NCBI GenBank assembly: GCA_028714315.1
Contig: JAQTMN010000003.1
Coordinates: 1-64,000, forward strand
Source of the DNA: Sulfuricella sp.
Lineage (GTDB): Bacteria > Pseudomonadota > Gammaproteobacteria > Burkholderiales > Sulfuricellaceae
Direction of reading: 5' to 3'
DNA length: 64,000 bases
Made by a program: the position numbers and the translations under genes. The notes below the pieces were generated by a model. It did no database searches. It saw only the letters and a program-made list of their open reading frames with translations, and was not told the DNA's origin. This document shows, piece by piece, positions 31,443 through 40,345 of the stretch; the first letter of the stretch is position 1, and every line of letters starts with the position of its first letter.

Positions 31443-32057
31443 ATGCTGGAAGGGAAAGACCTCACCTGCGTACGGGGCGAGCGCACGTTGTTCAGCCACC
31501 TGGATTTTGTCTTGCGCGAGGGCGAACTCTTGCTCGTTCAGGGCGCCAATGGCAGCGGCAAGACCAGCCTGCTGCGCATGGCGTGCGGCCTGCTGGCGCC
31601 GGAGTTCGGCGAAATCTCGTGGCGTGGCGAGAAGATCGGCGCGGCGCGCGAAACCTACCATGCCGAGATGATCTATTTCGGCCATGCCCCGGCCGTCAAG
31701 GAGGACCTGAGCGCGTTCGAAAACCTCGATCTGGCCTGCCGGCTCGCCGGCGCGCCAGCCGGGCGGGACGACGTGAAGGGCGCGCTGGGACACCTCGGCC
31801 TGGGCCACTGCCTGGATTTGCCGGCCAAATCGCTGTCGCAGGGGCAGCGCCGCCGCGTCGCGCTGGCCCGCCTGCTGCTCACCCGAGCCCGGCTGTGGAT
31901 ACTCGACGAACCGCTAACGGCGCTCGACCAGGCCGCCCTGCAACTGGTGCAATCCCTGCTCGGCGAGCATTTGTCGAAGGGCGGCATGGTCATGCTCACC
32001 ACCCACCAGCCGGTCGCGATTCCGGGCGTCGAGCCCAAGACGGTGCAATTGTGCTGA
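31443..32057 (+). CDS. ccmA: Heme exporter ATP-binding protein CcmA
   Basis: GANGSGKTSLLRMACGLL, SLSQGQRRRVALARL, LWILDEP; start of ccm cluster. Confidence 0.92.
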   Translation: MLEGKDLTCVRGERTLFSHLDFVLREGELLLVQGANGSGKTSLLRMACGLLAPEFGEISWRGEKIGAARETYHAEMIYFGHAPAVKEDLSAFENLDLACRLAGAPAGRDDVKGALGHLGLGHCLDLPAKSLSQGQRRRVALARLLLTRARLWILDEPLTALDQAALQLVQSLLGEHLSKGGMVMLTTHQPVAIPGVEPKTVQLC

Positions 32058-32066
32058 AGCAGAAAT

Positions 32067-32417
32067 TTAGCCGCGAAAAGGCACAAAATTCGCAAAAAGA
32101 AAACAGCCGCTCTTTTTTTGTAACGGCTCAGGTTGGTTTTCTTCCTTCTCCCGCATACGACTCCACGCGGGCTTCAGTCCGCAGTGGATCGGAGTCCTTT
32201 AGGGCAGGCGGGATAACCATCGACTTGGCTGGCGTAGTTTGCCAGCCTAGTCGAATGGCTAGTAGTTCCATCAGAAGGGCCGGGGATGAGGGTGTTTGCG
32301 TCACTGCAAACGTTGACTCTGTGCAAAGTCCCTCTCCCCAACCCCTCTCCCGCCTGCGGGCGAGGGGCTTTAAGCCGTTGGCTCTTTTTGTGGCTTTTGT
32401 GCCTTTTTGCGGCCAAG
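32067..32417. repeat. Composite nested palindromic repeat cluster B
   Basis: Outer arms AGCCGCGAAAAGGCACAAAA / TTTTGTGCCTTTTTGCGGC enclose host hairpins interrupted at 32155..32205 and 32213..32272. Confidence 0.85.
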
Positions 32418-32448
32418 AAAAAAGCTCATATTTTTCGGGGCATTGCGA

Positions 32449-33114
32449 TTGAACGCCATTTCCGCCCTGCTGCGGCGCGAATTGACGCTGGCCATGCGGC
32501 GGCGCGGCGACGTGCTGACCGTGCTGTTTTTCTTCGTCATCGTCGCCAGCCTGTTCCCGCTCGGCGTCGGGCCGGAGCCCAAGCTGCTGCGCCTGATGGG
32601 CGGCGGGGTGGTGTGGGTGGCGGCCCTTTTGGCGGCGATGCTTTCGCTCGGCCGGCTGTTCGCGGCAGACTATGCCGACGGCACGCTGGAGCAGCTGATT
32701 CTGACGCCAACGCCGCCGGTGGCATGGATTACCGGTAAAATACTGGCGCATTGGCTGGTGAGCGGGGTGCCTCTGATCCTGATGGCGCCGGTGCTGGGCA
32801 TCCAGTTCGGTTTGTCCGGCGCGGAACTGGCGGTGCTGATGTCGTCGCTGCTGCTCGGCACGCCGGTGCTGTCCCTGATCGGGGCGATTGGCGCCGCCCT
32901 GACGCTGGGCCTGCGCGGCGGCGGGGTGCTGGTGTCGCTGCTGGTGCTGCCGCTTTACATCCCGGTGCTGATCTTCGGCGCCGGCGCGGTGGACGGCGCG
33001 ATCTCCGGTTTGGGCAGCGAAGCGCACCTGTCACTGCTCGGCGGCATCCTGATCCTGGCGTTCATGCTGACGCCGTGGGCGGTGGCGGCGGCGTTGCGGA
33101 TATCCATTGAATGA
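32449..33114 (+). CDS. ccmB: Heme exporter permease CcmB
   Basis: LLRRELTLAMRRRGDVLTVLFFFVIVASLFPLGVGPEPKLLR; probable TTG start. Confidence 0.9.
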   Translation: MNAISALLRRELTLAMRRRGDVLTVLFFFVIVASLFPLGVGPEPKLLRLMGGGVVWVAALLAAMLSLGRLFAADYADGTLEQLILTPTPPVAWITGKILAHWLVSGVPLILMAPVLGIQFGLSGAELAVLMSSLLLGTPVLSLIGAIGAALTLGLRGGGVLVSLLVLPLYIPVLIFGAGAVDGAISGLGSEAHLSLLGGILILAFMLTPWAVAAALRISIE

Positions 33115-33121
33115 GAGGGAT

Positions 33122-33182
33122 TTGTAGGAGCGGCCTCCCGGCCGCGATACGCTGTTTCGCGGCCGGGAGGCCGCTCCTACGC
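33122..33182. repeat. Near-perfect hairpin TGTAGGAGCGGCCTCCCGGCCGCGA-loop-TCGCGGCCGGGAGGCCGCTCCTACG
   Basis: 25-bp complementary arms; second copy at 46304..46362. Confidence 0.9.
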
Positions 33183-33190
33183 CAATGTGA

Positions 33191-33937
33191 ATGATGAGCG
33201 GATTCAACCTGTACAAATATTCTTCTCCGGCGACCTTCTACGCCTTGGCCGGCCGGCTGATTCCCTGGTTCTACGGCGCGGCGGCGCTGCTCGGCGCAGC
33301 GGGGCTGTATGTCTCGTTTTTTCTGGCGCCCACCGATTTCCAGCAGAGCGAGGCTTACCGCATCATCTTCATCCACGTGCCGGCGGCGTGGATGTCGATG
33401 TTCATCTACATCGTGATGGCGGGCTGGGCGGCTTTGGGGCTGGCCTTCAACACCCGGCTGTCGTTCATGATGGCGAGCGCGCTGGCGCCGACCGGCGCCA
33501 TGCTGACCTTCGTTTCGCTGTGGACCGGCGCGCTGTGGGGCAAGCCGACCTGGGGCGCGTGGTGGGTATGGGATGCGCGGCTGACTTCCGAGCTGATCCT
33601 GTTTTTCCTCTATCTCGGCTTCATGGCCCTGCAAGCGGCGATCGACGACCCGCGCCGCGCCGACCGCGCCGGGGCGCTGATCGCGCTGGTGGGCGTGGTC
33701 AACGTGCCGATCATCTATTTTTCGGTCAAATGGTGGAACACCCTGCACCAGGGCGCTTCGGTGAGCCTGACCAAGGCGCCGAGCATGGCCGCCGTCATGC
33801 TGGCGGGGATGCTGGTGATGGCGCTGGCGGTGTGGATGTATGCCATCGCGGCGGCGCTGTCGCGGGTGCGCTGCATCATCCTGGAGCGCGAACGCAACAG
33901 CCAGTGGGTGGCGCAGATGCTGGAGGCGGAAGAATGA
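33191..33937 (+). CDS. ccmC: Heme exporter protein CcmC
   Basis: RIIFIHVPAAWMSMFIY, WGKPTWGAWWVWDARLTSELILFFLY. Confidence 0.95.
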   Translation: MMSGFNLYKYSSPATFYALAGRLIPWFYGAAALLGAAGLYVSFFLAPTDFQQSEAYRIIFIHVPAAWMSMFIYIVMAGWAALGLAFNTRLSFMMASALAPTGAMLTFVSLWTGALWGKPTWGAWWVWDARLTSELILFFLYLGFMALQAAIDDPRRADRAGALIALVGVVNVPIIYFSVKWWNTLHQGASVSLTKAPSMAAVMLAGMLVMALAVWMYAIAAALSRVRCIILERERNSQWVAQMLEAEE

Positions 33938-33955
33938 TCTCAAAAACGGCATTTC

Positions 33956-34034
33956 ACCGCGGAGGACGCAAAGGACGCAGAGGAAAAACAAAGCCTTTGA
34001 ATTCCTTCGTGTCCTTTGCGTCCTCCGTGGTTAA
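33956..34034. repeat. Inverted repeat CACCGCGGAGGACGCAAAGGACGCAGAGG ... GTGTCCTTTGCGTCCTCCGTGGTT
   Basis: Complementary arms between ccmC and ccmD. Confidence 0.8.
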
Positions 34035-34049
34035 ACAGGGGTTTTTTGG

Positions 34050-34232
34050 ATGAACTGGCAAACCTGGTCCGAATTCATTCACATGGGCGGCTATGCCCTG
34101 TATGTGTGGGGCTCGTTCGGCGTGACCGCGCTGCTGATCGCCGGAGAAATCGTGCTGTTGGGGGCGCACCGGAGAAAGGCGCTGACCTTGGCACGGCGCA
34201 CGGTCCAATATGGGAAGGCGGAGAGGTTGTGA
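34050..34232 (+). CDS. ccmD: Heme exporter protein CcmD
   Basis: 60 aa, [29 protein letters not shown]. Confidence 0.88.
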   Translation: MNWQTWSEFIHMGGYALYVWGSFGVTALLIAGEIVLLGAHRRKALTLARRTVQYGKAERL

Positions 34233-34245
34233 AAACTTCAAAATC

Positions 34246-34350
34246 TACCGCAAAGGCGCGAAGGCGCAGAGTTTACGCAAAGGAAATCTTTTTTATTTTA
34301 CTTGGGTTTTCTTTGCGAGTCCTTGGCGTCTTCGCGCCTTTGCGGTGGGG
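34246..34350. repeat. Inverted repeat ACCGCAAAGGCGCGAAGGCGC ... CGTCTTCGCGCCTTTGCGGT
   Basis: Complementary arms between ccmD and ccmE; similar structure at 40222..40312. Confidence 0.85.
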
Positions 34351-34380
34351 TTTCATTTTTTTTTACGGGCTTGGAGAACA

Positions 34381-34827
34381 ATGAAGACGCGGCATAAAAA
34401 ACTGCTGCTGGTGGTCGTGGCGGTGCTCGGCCTGGGCGCCGTGGCCGCGCTGGTGCTCAACGCGTTCCGCAGCAACCTGGTATTTTTCTTCACCCCGACT
34501 CAGGTGGTGAAGGGCGAAGCGCCGCACGAGCGCGCGTTCCGCGTCGGCGGGCTGGTCGAAGCGGGCAGCCTGTCGCGCGAGGCGGACGGTGTCACCGCCC
34601 ATTTTCGCGTCACCGATACGGCCAATACCATCCCGGTGACCTACAAGGGCATCCTGCCCGACCTGTTCAAGGAAGGTAAAGGGGTGGTGGCGGAAGGTCG
34701 CCTGGAAAGCGGCGGCGTGTTCGCGGCGGAACAGGTGCTGGCCAAGCACGACGAAAACTACATGCCGCCGGAAGCGGCGAGCGCGCTGGATCAGGCGCAG
34801 AAGGCACAGAAAACGTTGAAGCAGTGA
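34381..34827 (+). CDS. ccmE: Cytochrome c maturation protein CcmE
   Basis: [36 protein letters not shown]...[13 protein letters not shown]. Confidence 0.95.
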   Translation: MKTRHKKLLLVVVAVLGLGAVAALVLNAFRSNLVFFFTPTQVVKGEAPHERAFRVGGLVEAGSLSREADGVTAHFRVTDTANTIPVTYKGILPDLFKEGKGVVAEGRLESGGVFAAEQVLAKHDENYMPPEAASALDQAQKAQKTLKQ

Positions 34828-34980
34828 GGAGTGAGGAGCCTCCCGACTTTTTGCTCCTCACTCCTCACTAACGCTCATGGCGAATCGCCACCCCCGAATC
34901 ATGAAACGGCGTCCGTTGTGAGTACGCCACAGATCGCGCATCCTGTTTCGCGAGTTTCACGCTAATACTTTGGAGATTCA

Positions 34981-37008
34981 ATGATTCCCGAACTCGGCCA
35001 TTTCGCGCTCATCCTGGCGCTCCTGATGGCGCTGACGCAGAGTATTTTCCCTCTGGCCGGCGCCGCGCGCGGCATTCCGGCCTGGATCGCGCTGGCCCGG
35101 CCGGCGGCGCGCGCCCAGTTTTTGTTCCTGGCTATCGCTTTCGGCTGCCTGGCCTGGTCGTTCCTGGCCAGCGATTTTTCGGTCCTGAACGTCGCCCAGC
35201 ATTCCTCGTCCCGCCTGCCCGCGGTTTACCGCTTCACCGCCACCTGGGGCTCGCACGAAGGCTCGCTCTTGCTGTGGGCCACTCTCCTCGGCTTGTGGAC
35301 GGTGGCGGTGAGCGTATTCAGCCGCCATCTGCCGGACGACATGGTGGCGCGGGTGATCGGCGTGATGGGGCTGATCAGCTGCGGTTTCCTGCTGTTCATG
35401 CTGACCACCTCCAACCCCTTCATCCGCCTGCTGCCCGCCGCGATGGAAGGCTCCGACCTGAACCCGCTGCTGCAGGATCCGGGCATGGTGGCGCATCCGC
35501 CCATGCTGTACATGGGCTATGTCGGATTTTCCGTGGCATTCGCCTTCGCCATTGCCGCCTTGCTGTCGGGCAAGCTGGACGCCAGCTGGGCGCGCTGGTC
35601 GCGTCCCTGGACCACGGCGGCATGGGTATTTCTGACCCTGGGCATCATGATGGGCAGCTGGTGGGCGTATTACGAACTGGGCTGGGGCGGCTGGTGGTTC
35701 TGGGATCCGACCGAGAACGCGTCGCTGATGCCCTGGCTGGTGGGCACGGGGCTGATCCACTCGCTGGCGGTGACGGAGAAGCGCGGCAGCTTCAAGGCGT
35801 GGACCGTGTTCCTCGCCATCGCCGCGTTTTCGCTGTCGCTGCTCGGCACGTTCCTGGTGCGCTCCGGCGTGCTCTCGTCGGTGCACGCCTTCGCCACCGA
35901 CCCGGCGCGCGGGCTGTTCATCCTGGCCTTTCTCGCCGTCGTGATCGGCGGCTCGCTCCTGCTGTTTGCCGTGCGCGCCGCTCAGGTCGGCCTGGGCGGG
36001 CGCTTCGCGCTGGTGTCGCGCGAATCCTTCCTGATGGCCAACAACATCCTGCTGCTGACGGCGACCGCGTCGGTGCTGCTCGGCACGCTCTACCCGCTGT
36101 TCGTCGATGCGCTGGGACTGGGCAAGATTTCGGTCGGGGCGCCCTATTTCAACAGCGTGTTCGTGCCGCTGGTGCTGCCGCTGTTGTTTTTGACCGGCGT
36201 CGGCCCGCTGGCGCGGTGGAAACAGGCCGATGTGCCGGAGCTGGCTTCCCGCCTGAAATGGGGCTTCGGCGCCAGCGCCGCCGTGGCCTTGCTGCTGCCG
36301 CTGACGCTGGGGGCGTGGAAGCCGATGGTTTCGCTCGGCATCCTGCTCGCGCTGTGGATCGCGGCGGCCGTCGCTGCCAACCTGCGCGGCCGCCTGCGTA
36401 GCGGCGCCGGCTGGTCGGCTAACTTCTACGGCATGAACCTCGCTCATCTGGGCGTCGCGGTCACGGTGATCGGCATCACCATGGTGTCGTCCTACGAAAC
36501 CGAGCGCAACCTGCGCATGAACCCGAGCGACACCGCCACCCTGCAGGGCTACACCTTCCGCTTCGTCGGCGTGACCAGCCTGGAAGGCCCCAATTACACC
36601 GCCGCGCGCGGCACCCTGGAAGTCAGCCGCGACGGCCGGCCGGTGGCCACGCTGCACCCGGAAAAACGCAACTACCCCGCGTCGGGCATGCCGATGACCG
36701 AATCGGCGATCGACTACGGCTTCACCCGCGACCTGTACGCCGCGCTGGGCGAACCGCTGGACGGCGGTGCCTGGAGCGTGCGGCTGTTCCACAAGCCGTT
36801 CGTGGTGTGGATCTGGATCGGCGCGGTGCTGATGGCGCTGGGGGGATTGCTGGCGATCGCCGACCGGCGCTACCGTGTTTCACGCAAGGAAGCCTTGGAT
36901 CACCCCCCTTTGCAAAAGGGGGGCAGGGGGGATTTGCCGGCCGCTGAAATCCCCCCCATCCCCCCTTTTTCAAAGGGGGGAGTCGTGGCGGAGGAGGGAA
37001 CGCCATGA
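34981..37008 (+). CDS. ccmF: Heme lyase CcmF
   Basis: TWGSHEGSLLLWATLLGLW; GWGGWWFWDPTENASLMPWLVGT; repeat-derived C-terminus. Confidence 0.95.
   Translation: MIPELGHFALILALLMALTQSIFPLAGAARGIPAWIALARPAARAQFLFLAIAFGCLAWSFLASDFSVLNVAQHSSSRLPAVYRFTATWGSHEGSLLLWATLLGLWTVAVSVFSRHLPDDMVARVIGVMGLISCGFLLFMLTTSNPFIRLLPAAMEGSDLNPLLQDPGMVAHPPMLYMGYVGFSVAFAFAIAALLSGKLDASWARWSRPWTTAAWVFLTLGIMMGSWWAYYELGWGGWWFWDPTENASLMPWLVGTGLIHSLAVTEKRGSFKAWTVFLAIAAFSLSLLGTFLVRSGVLSSVHAFATDPARGLFILAFLAVVIGGSLLLFAVRAAQVGLGGRFALVSRESFLMANNILLLTATASVLLGTLYPLFVDALGLGKISVGAPYFNSVFVPLVLPLLFLTGVGPLARWKQADVPELASRLKWGFGASAAVALLLPLTLGAWKPMVSLGILLALWIAAAVAANLRGRLRSGAGWSANFYGMNLAHLGVAVTVIGITMVSSYETERNLRMNPSDTATLQGYTFRFVGVTSLEGPNYTAARGTLEVSRDGRPVATLHPEKRNYPASGMPMTESAIDYGFTRDLYAALGEPLDGGAWSVRLFHKPFVVWIWIGAVLMALGGLLAIADRRYRVSRKEALDHPPLQKGGRGDLPAAEIPPIPPFSKGGVVAEEGTP
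36901..36981. repeat. CCCCCCTTTGCAAAAGGGGGGC / CCCCCCTTTTTCAAAGGGGGG repeat pair in 3' end of ccmF
   Basis: In-frame, encodes HPPLQKGGRGDLPAAEIPPIPPFSKGG. Confidence 0.88.
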
Positions 37009-37529
37009 AACGTTTCCTGATTCCCTTGGCGCTCTTCATCGTCCTGGTGGGCTTTCTCGCCCGCGGCCTCAAGCTCGATCCGCACGAAGTGCCCTCGCCG
37101 CTGATCGGCAAGCCGGCGCCCGCTTTCAGCCTTCCCCTGCTGTCCGATCCGGCCCGCCGCTTCGGTCCCGCCGAGATGCGCGGCAAGGTGTGGCTGCTCA
37201 ACGTGTGGGCGTCGTGGTGCGCCTCCTGCCGGCAGGAGCACGAAACGCTGCTGGACCTGGTGCAGCGGGGCATCGTGCCGGTCTACGGCATGGACTACAA
37301 GGACCAGCCCGCCGACGCGCAAGCCTGGCTCGACCGGCTGGGCAATCCCTACGCGGCGACCGCGGTCGATCGCGACGGGCGGGTGGGGATCGATTTCGGG
37401 GTCTACGGCGTGCCGGAAACCTACGTGATCGATAAAACCGGCGTGATCCGCTACAAACTGACCGGCCCTCTCACACGGGAAAACCTGGAGGACAAGATCC
37501 TGCCGCTGGTGAGGGAGCTGAAAAAATGA
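37005..37529 (+). CDS. ccmG: Thiol:disulfide interchange protein CcmG/DsbE
   Basis: WLLNVWASWCASCRQEHETLL; YGVPETYVIDKTGVIRYKLTGPL. Confidence 0.94.
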   Translation: MKRFLIPLALFIVLVGFLARGLKLDPHEVPSPLIGKPAPAFSLPLLSDPARRFGPAEMRGKVWLLNVWASWCASCRQEHETLLDLVQRGIVPVYGMDYKDQPADAQAWLDRLGNPYAATAVDRDGRVGIDFGVYGVPETYVIDKTGVIRYKLTGPLTRENLEDKILPLVRELKK

Positions 37530-38065
37530 GGAAAAAGCATAACTATTGCGAACCCCCCTTTGAAAAAGGGGGGAGCTTTCGGCGCTGTGTGCCCCGCGCA
37601 GTCACGGCTTTACTGATCTGTACATTTAGCTTGGCCTCCCTCGCCGTCCAGGCGGGCGAAGCCAAGCCGCTGGCCCAGGATCCGGTATTGGAGCAGCGCA
37701 TGATCAAGCTGTCCGAAGACCTGCGCTGCCTGGTCTGCCAGAACGAATCGCTGGCCGGCTCCCATGCCGATCTGGCGGAGGACTTGCGCCGCGAGATTCG
37801 CGAGCAGATGCGCGCCGGCAAGAGCGACGAGGAGGTCGTCGCCTACCTCACCCAGCGTTACGGCGATTTCGTGCTATACAAGCCGCCGGTCAAGCCGCTG
37901 ACCTGGCTGCTGTGGTTCGGCCCATTCGCGCTGCTGGCCGGCGCGGCGGGCGGTTTTTATGTCTATTTCAAGCGGCGCGGAGAGCGCCTGTCAGATGAAT
38001 CCCTGTCCGAGGAAGAGAAAAAGCGCGTGGCCGCGCTCCTCGGCAACGACGGAAACGAGTCATGA
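37526..38065 (+). CDS. ccmH: Cytochrome c maturation protein CcmH
   Basis: LSEDLRCLVCQNESLAGSHADLAEDLRREIREQM; N-terminus carries repeat-derived EPPFEKGGSF. Confidence 0.93.
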   Translation: MRKKHNYCEPPFEKGGSFRRCVPRAVTALLICTFSLASLAVQAGEAKPLAQDPVLEQRMIKLSEDLRCLVCQNESLAGSHADLAEDLRREIREQMRAGKSDEEVVAYLTQRYGDFVLYKPPVKPLTWLLWFGPFALLAGAAGGFYVYFKRRGERLSDESLSEEEKKRVAALLGNDGNES

Positions 38066-38940
38066 TCAATTTCTGGACCCTATCGCTGTTCGCGGCGAGC
38101 TTTCTCGCGCTGATCGGCGCGGCGCTGGCCTTCGTCCTGCCGCCGCTGCTGCGGCGCAATCCGCGGCTTGGCCAGGTTGACGGCAAGGAAACCAATATCG
38201 CCATCTATCGCGATCAGCTGGCCGAGTTGCAGGCCGACCTCGACAGCGGCGAACTGGCCGCGCAGCAATATGAGGAAGCCCGGCGCGAAATCGAAAAACG
38301 CCTGAGCCAGGACGTCCCGCGCGAATCCGCCGCCGAATCGGGCGGTCCGGCCGGACGTTGGGCGGGATACGCTCTGACGCTGGCGATACCGGTGTTGGCC
38401 GGCGCGATGTATCTGGTGCTGGGCAATCCCGGCGCGCTGCTGACGCCGCCGCCCGGCGCCGAGGCGGACGAGCGGCACGATGTGGCGCCGCTGCTGGCCT
38501 CCCTCGAAGCCAAGCTGAAAAAGCAGCCGGACAATGCCGAAGGCTGGGCCATGCTGGGGCGTTCCTACGCCGCGCTCGGCCGCTTCGACGAGGCTGCGCG
38601 GGCAATGGCCCAGGCCGCCGCGCGGCTGCCGGACGATCCCCGCGTCCTGGCGGACTACGCCGAAGCGCTCGCCATGACGCAGGGCGGGAACCTCCACGGC
38701 AAGCCGCTGGAGCTGATCGGCAAGGCGCTGAAGCTGGACGGGAAAGACGAAAAGGCGCTGAGCCTGGCGGGCGCCGCCGCCTACCAGGACGGGAAATTCG
38801 CCGAGGCGGCTGCGTACTGGCGCCGGCTGCTGAACGTCATGCCCAAGGACGCCGACGACTACCGGCAGATTGCCGACGCGGCCGAAAAGGCCGAGCAGGC
38901 AGCCCGTTCCAGCCCGGACAAGGCGGCAAAAAACCGCTGA
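38062..38940 (+). CDS. ccmI: c-type cytochrome biogenesis protein CcmI (TPR)
   Basis: IYRDQLAELQADLDSGELAAQQYEEARREIEKRL; TPR WAMLGRSYAALGRFDEA. Confidence 0.92.
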   Translation: MINFWTLSLFAASFLALIGAALAFVLPPLLRRNPRLGQVDGKETNIAIYRDQLAELQADLDSGELAAQQYEEARREIEKRLSQDVPRESAAESGGPAGRWAGYALTLAIPVLAGAMYLVLGNPGALLTPPPGAEADERHDVAPLLASLEAKLKKQPDNAEGWAMLGRSYAALGRFDEAARAMAQAAARLPDDPRVLADYAEALAMTQGGNLHGKPLELIGKALKLDGKDEKALSLAGAAAYQDGKFAEAAAYWRRLLNVMPKDADDYRQIADAAEKAEQAARSSPDKAAKNR

Positions 38941-39023
38941 TCGATCCATGCCCCGATCCCGCGGAGAAGAGCAGCGCTCCCCATAAGTTGAATAAACCCG
39001 GCGTCGTCGAATTAGTTCGGCGT

Positions 39024-39137
39024 TCTCCCTCTCCCGCGGGCGGGAGAGGGCCGGGGTGAGGGCATGTCGCATGCCGACACACTTGCGAAGGGCGACGTCC
39101 CCCACCCCAACCCCTCCCCCGCCTGCGGGAGAGGGGC
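39024..39137. repeat. Uninterrupted copy of host repeat (CTCTCCCGCGGGCGGGAGAG...CCTGCGGGAGAGGGGC)
   Basis: Downstream of ccmI; both hairpins intact. Confidence 0.8.
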
Positions 39138-39212
39138 TAAGTGAATGATCCCGGATAAATCGGCGTTTCCCTAACTATGGCGAATCGCCGCCCCGAATCA
39201 TGAAACAGCGAT

Positions 39213-39262
39213 TTGTGGGTCAGGCTTCAGCCTGACTGTACGGCTTAAGCCGTACCCCACAA
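39213..39262. repeat. Double-hairpin repeat P1, uninterrupted copy
   Basis: TTGTGGGTCAGGCTTCAGCCTGACTGTACGGCTTAAGCCGTACCCCACAA. Confidence 0.85.
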
Positions 39263-39562
39263 TGGCTCGCGTACCCCTGCGCGATGTTTTTACGCTAAAT
39301 CTCCGCGGCCTCCGCGTCTCGGCGTGAGAAGCCCTCACGGGCTCACGCGGAGGCGCGGAGGCCGTTTTCCTGACGGACAAGCCATCGCCTGATCCATACG
39401 GCTGCGCCCAAAAGGGCACAAGAGCCGTACCCGCGAGCACACCTACAAACCGGGAGGTAGTCCGCCTCTCGCCATCCCGACCGGCGGTTGTAGGGGCGAA
39501 AATGACGGCTACAATTTGATGCATGGGCCGTGTCCTTCCGGCAGGCGCAACGGGAGCACCGC

Positions 39563-40213
39563 ATGGCGCAGATATTCCAGCCGCAGTCCGTTCTGTTACT
39601 GAAAATCGGCGCCGGCGCGGTGGTCTTGGGCGTGGTCGCGCTGGTGCTGATCTGGCGCGAGAGCATCGCGCAGCGCCCGCCGGTCGATGCGCCGGTCGAA
39701 CAGGTGCCGCCTTTCAGCCACAAGCATCACGTCGGCGACGTCGGGCTTGATTGCCGCTTCTGCCATGCGTCGGTGGAAACCTCGGCGTTCGCCGGCATCC
39801 CGCCGACCTCGACCTGCATGACCTGCCACTCGCAGCTGTTCACCGATCAGGCCATGCTCTCGCCGCTGGCCGCGAGCTTGCGCGAGAACCGGCCGCTGCG
39901 CTGGAAACGCGTGCATCGCCTGCCGGATTTCGTCTATTTCAACCATGGCATCCATGTCGCCAAGGGTGTCGGCTGCTCGACCTGCCACGGCCCGGTCGAG
40001 CGGATGCCGCTGATGTGGCGCGTCCAATCGTTGGAAATGAAATGGTGCCTGGCCTGCCACCGCGCGCCGGAGAATTTCGTCCGCCCGCGCGAGCGGGTCT
40101 TCGACATGGGCTGGCGCCCGCCCCAGGATCAGGCCGCTCAAGGGAAGAAGCTGCTGGGCGCGTACCGGATCGATGCCAAACGGCTGGCGGATTGCTCGAA
40201 TTGCCATCGCTGA
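39563..40213 (+). CDS. actA: Alternative complex III subunit A, pentaheme cytochrome c
   Basis: Five CxxCH motifs (CRFCH, CMTCH, CSTCH, CLACH, CSNCH) plus one N-terminal TM; followed by actB. Confidence 0.88.
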   Translation: MAQIFQPQSVLLLKIGAGAVVLGVVALVLIWRESIAQRPPVDAPVEQVPPFSHKHHVGDVGLDCRFCHASVETSAFAGIPPTSTCMTCHSQLFTDQAMLSPLAASLRENRPLRWKRVHRLPDFVYFNHGIHVAKGVGCSTCHGPVERMPLMWRVQSLEMKWCLACHRAPENFVRPRERVFDMGWRPPQDQAAQGKKLLGAYRIDAKRLADCSNCHR

Positions 40214-40221
40214 CGGCTGGT

Positions 40222-40312
40222 GAAACCGCAAAGGCGCGAAGGTGCAAAGAATATATTTTGTTTTAAATGGTTTTTTCTTTGCGATTCCTTGGCGTCTTTG
40301 CGCCTTTGCGGT
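40222..40312. repeat. Inverted repeat ACCGCAAAGGCGCGAAGGTGCAAAG ... CTTTGCGCCTTTGCGGT
   Basis: Complementary arms between actA and actB. Confidence 0.85.
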
Positions 40313-40345
40313 GGATGTTCCGGTTTTTTTATAAAAGGCCCCATC

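Noticed and set aside
34978-36792. 604-aa minus-strand ORF antisense to ccmF
   Set aside because: His/Gln/Arg-rich shadow ORF; ccmF is clear on the plus strand.
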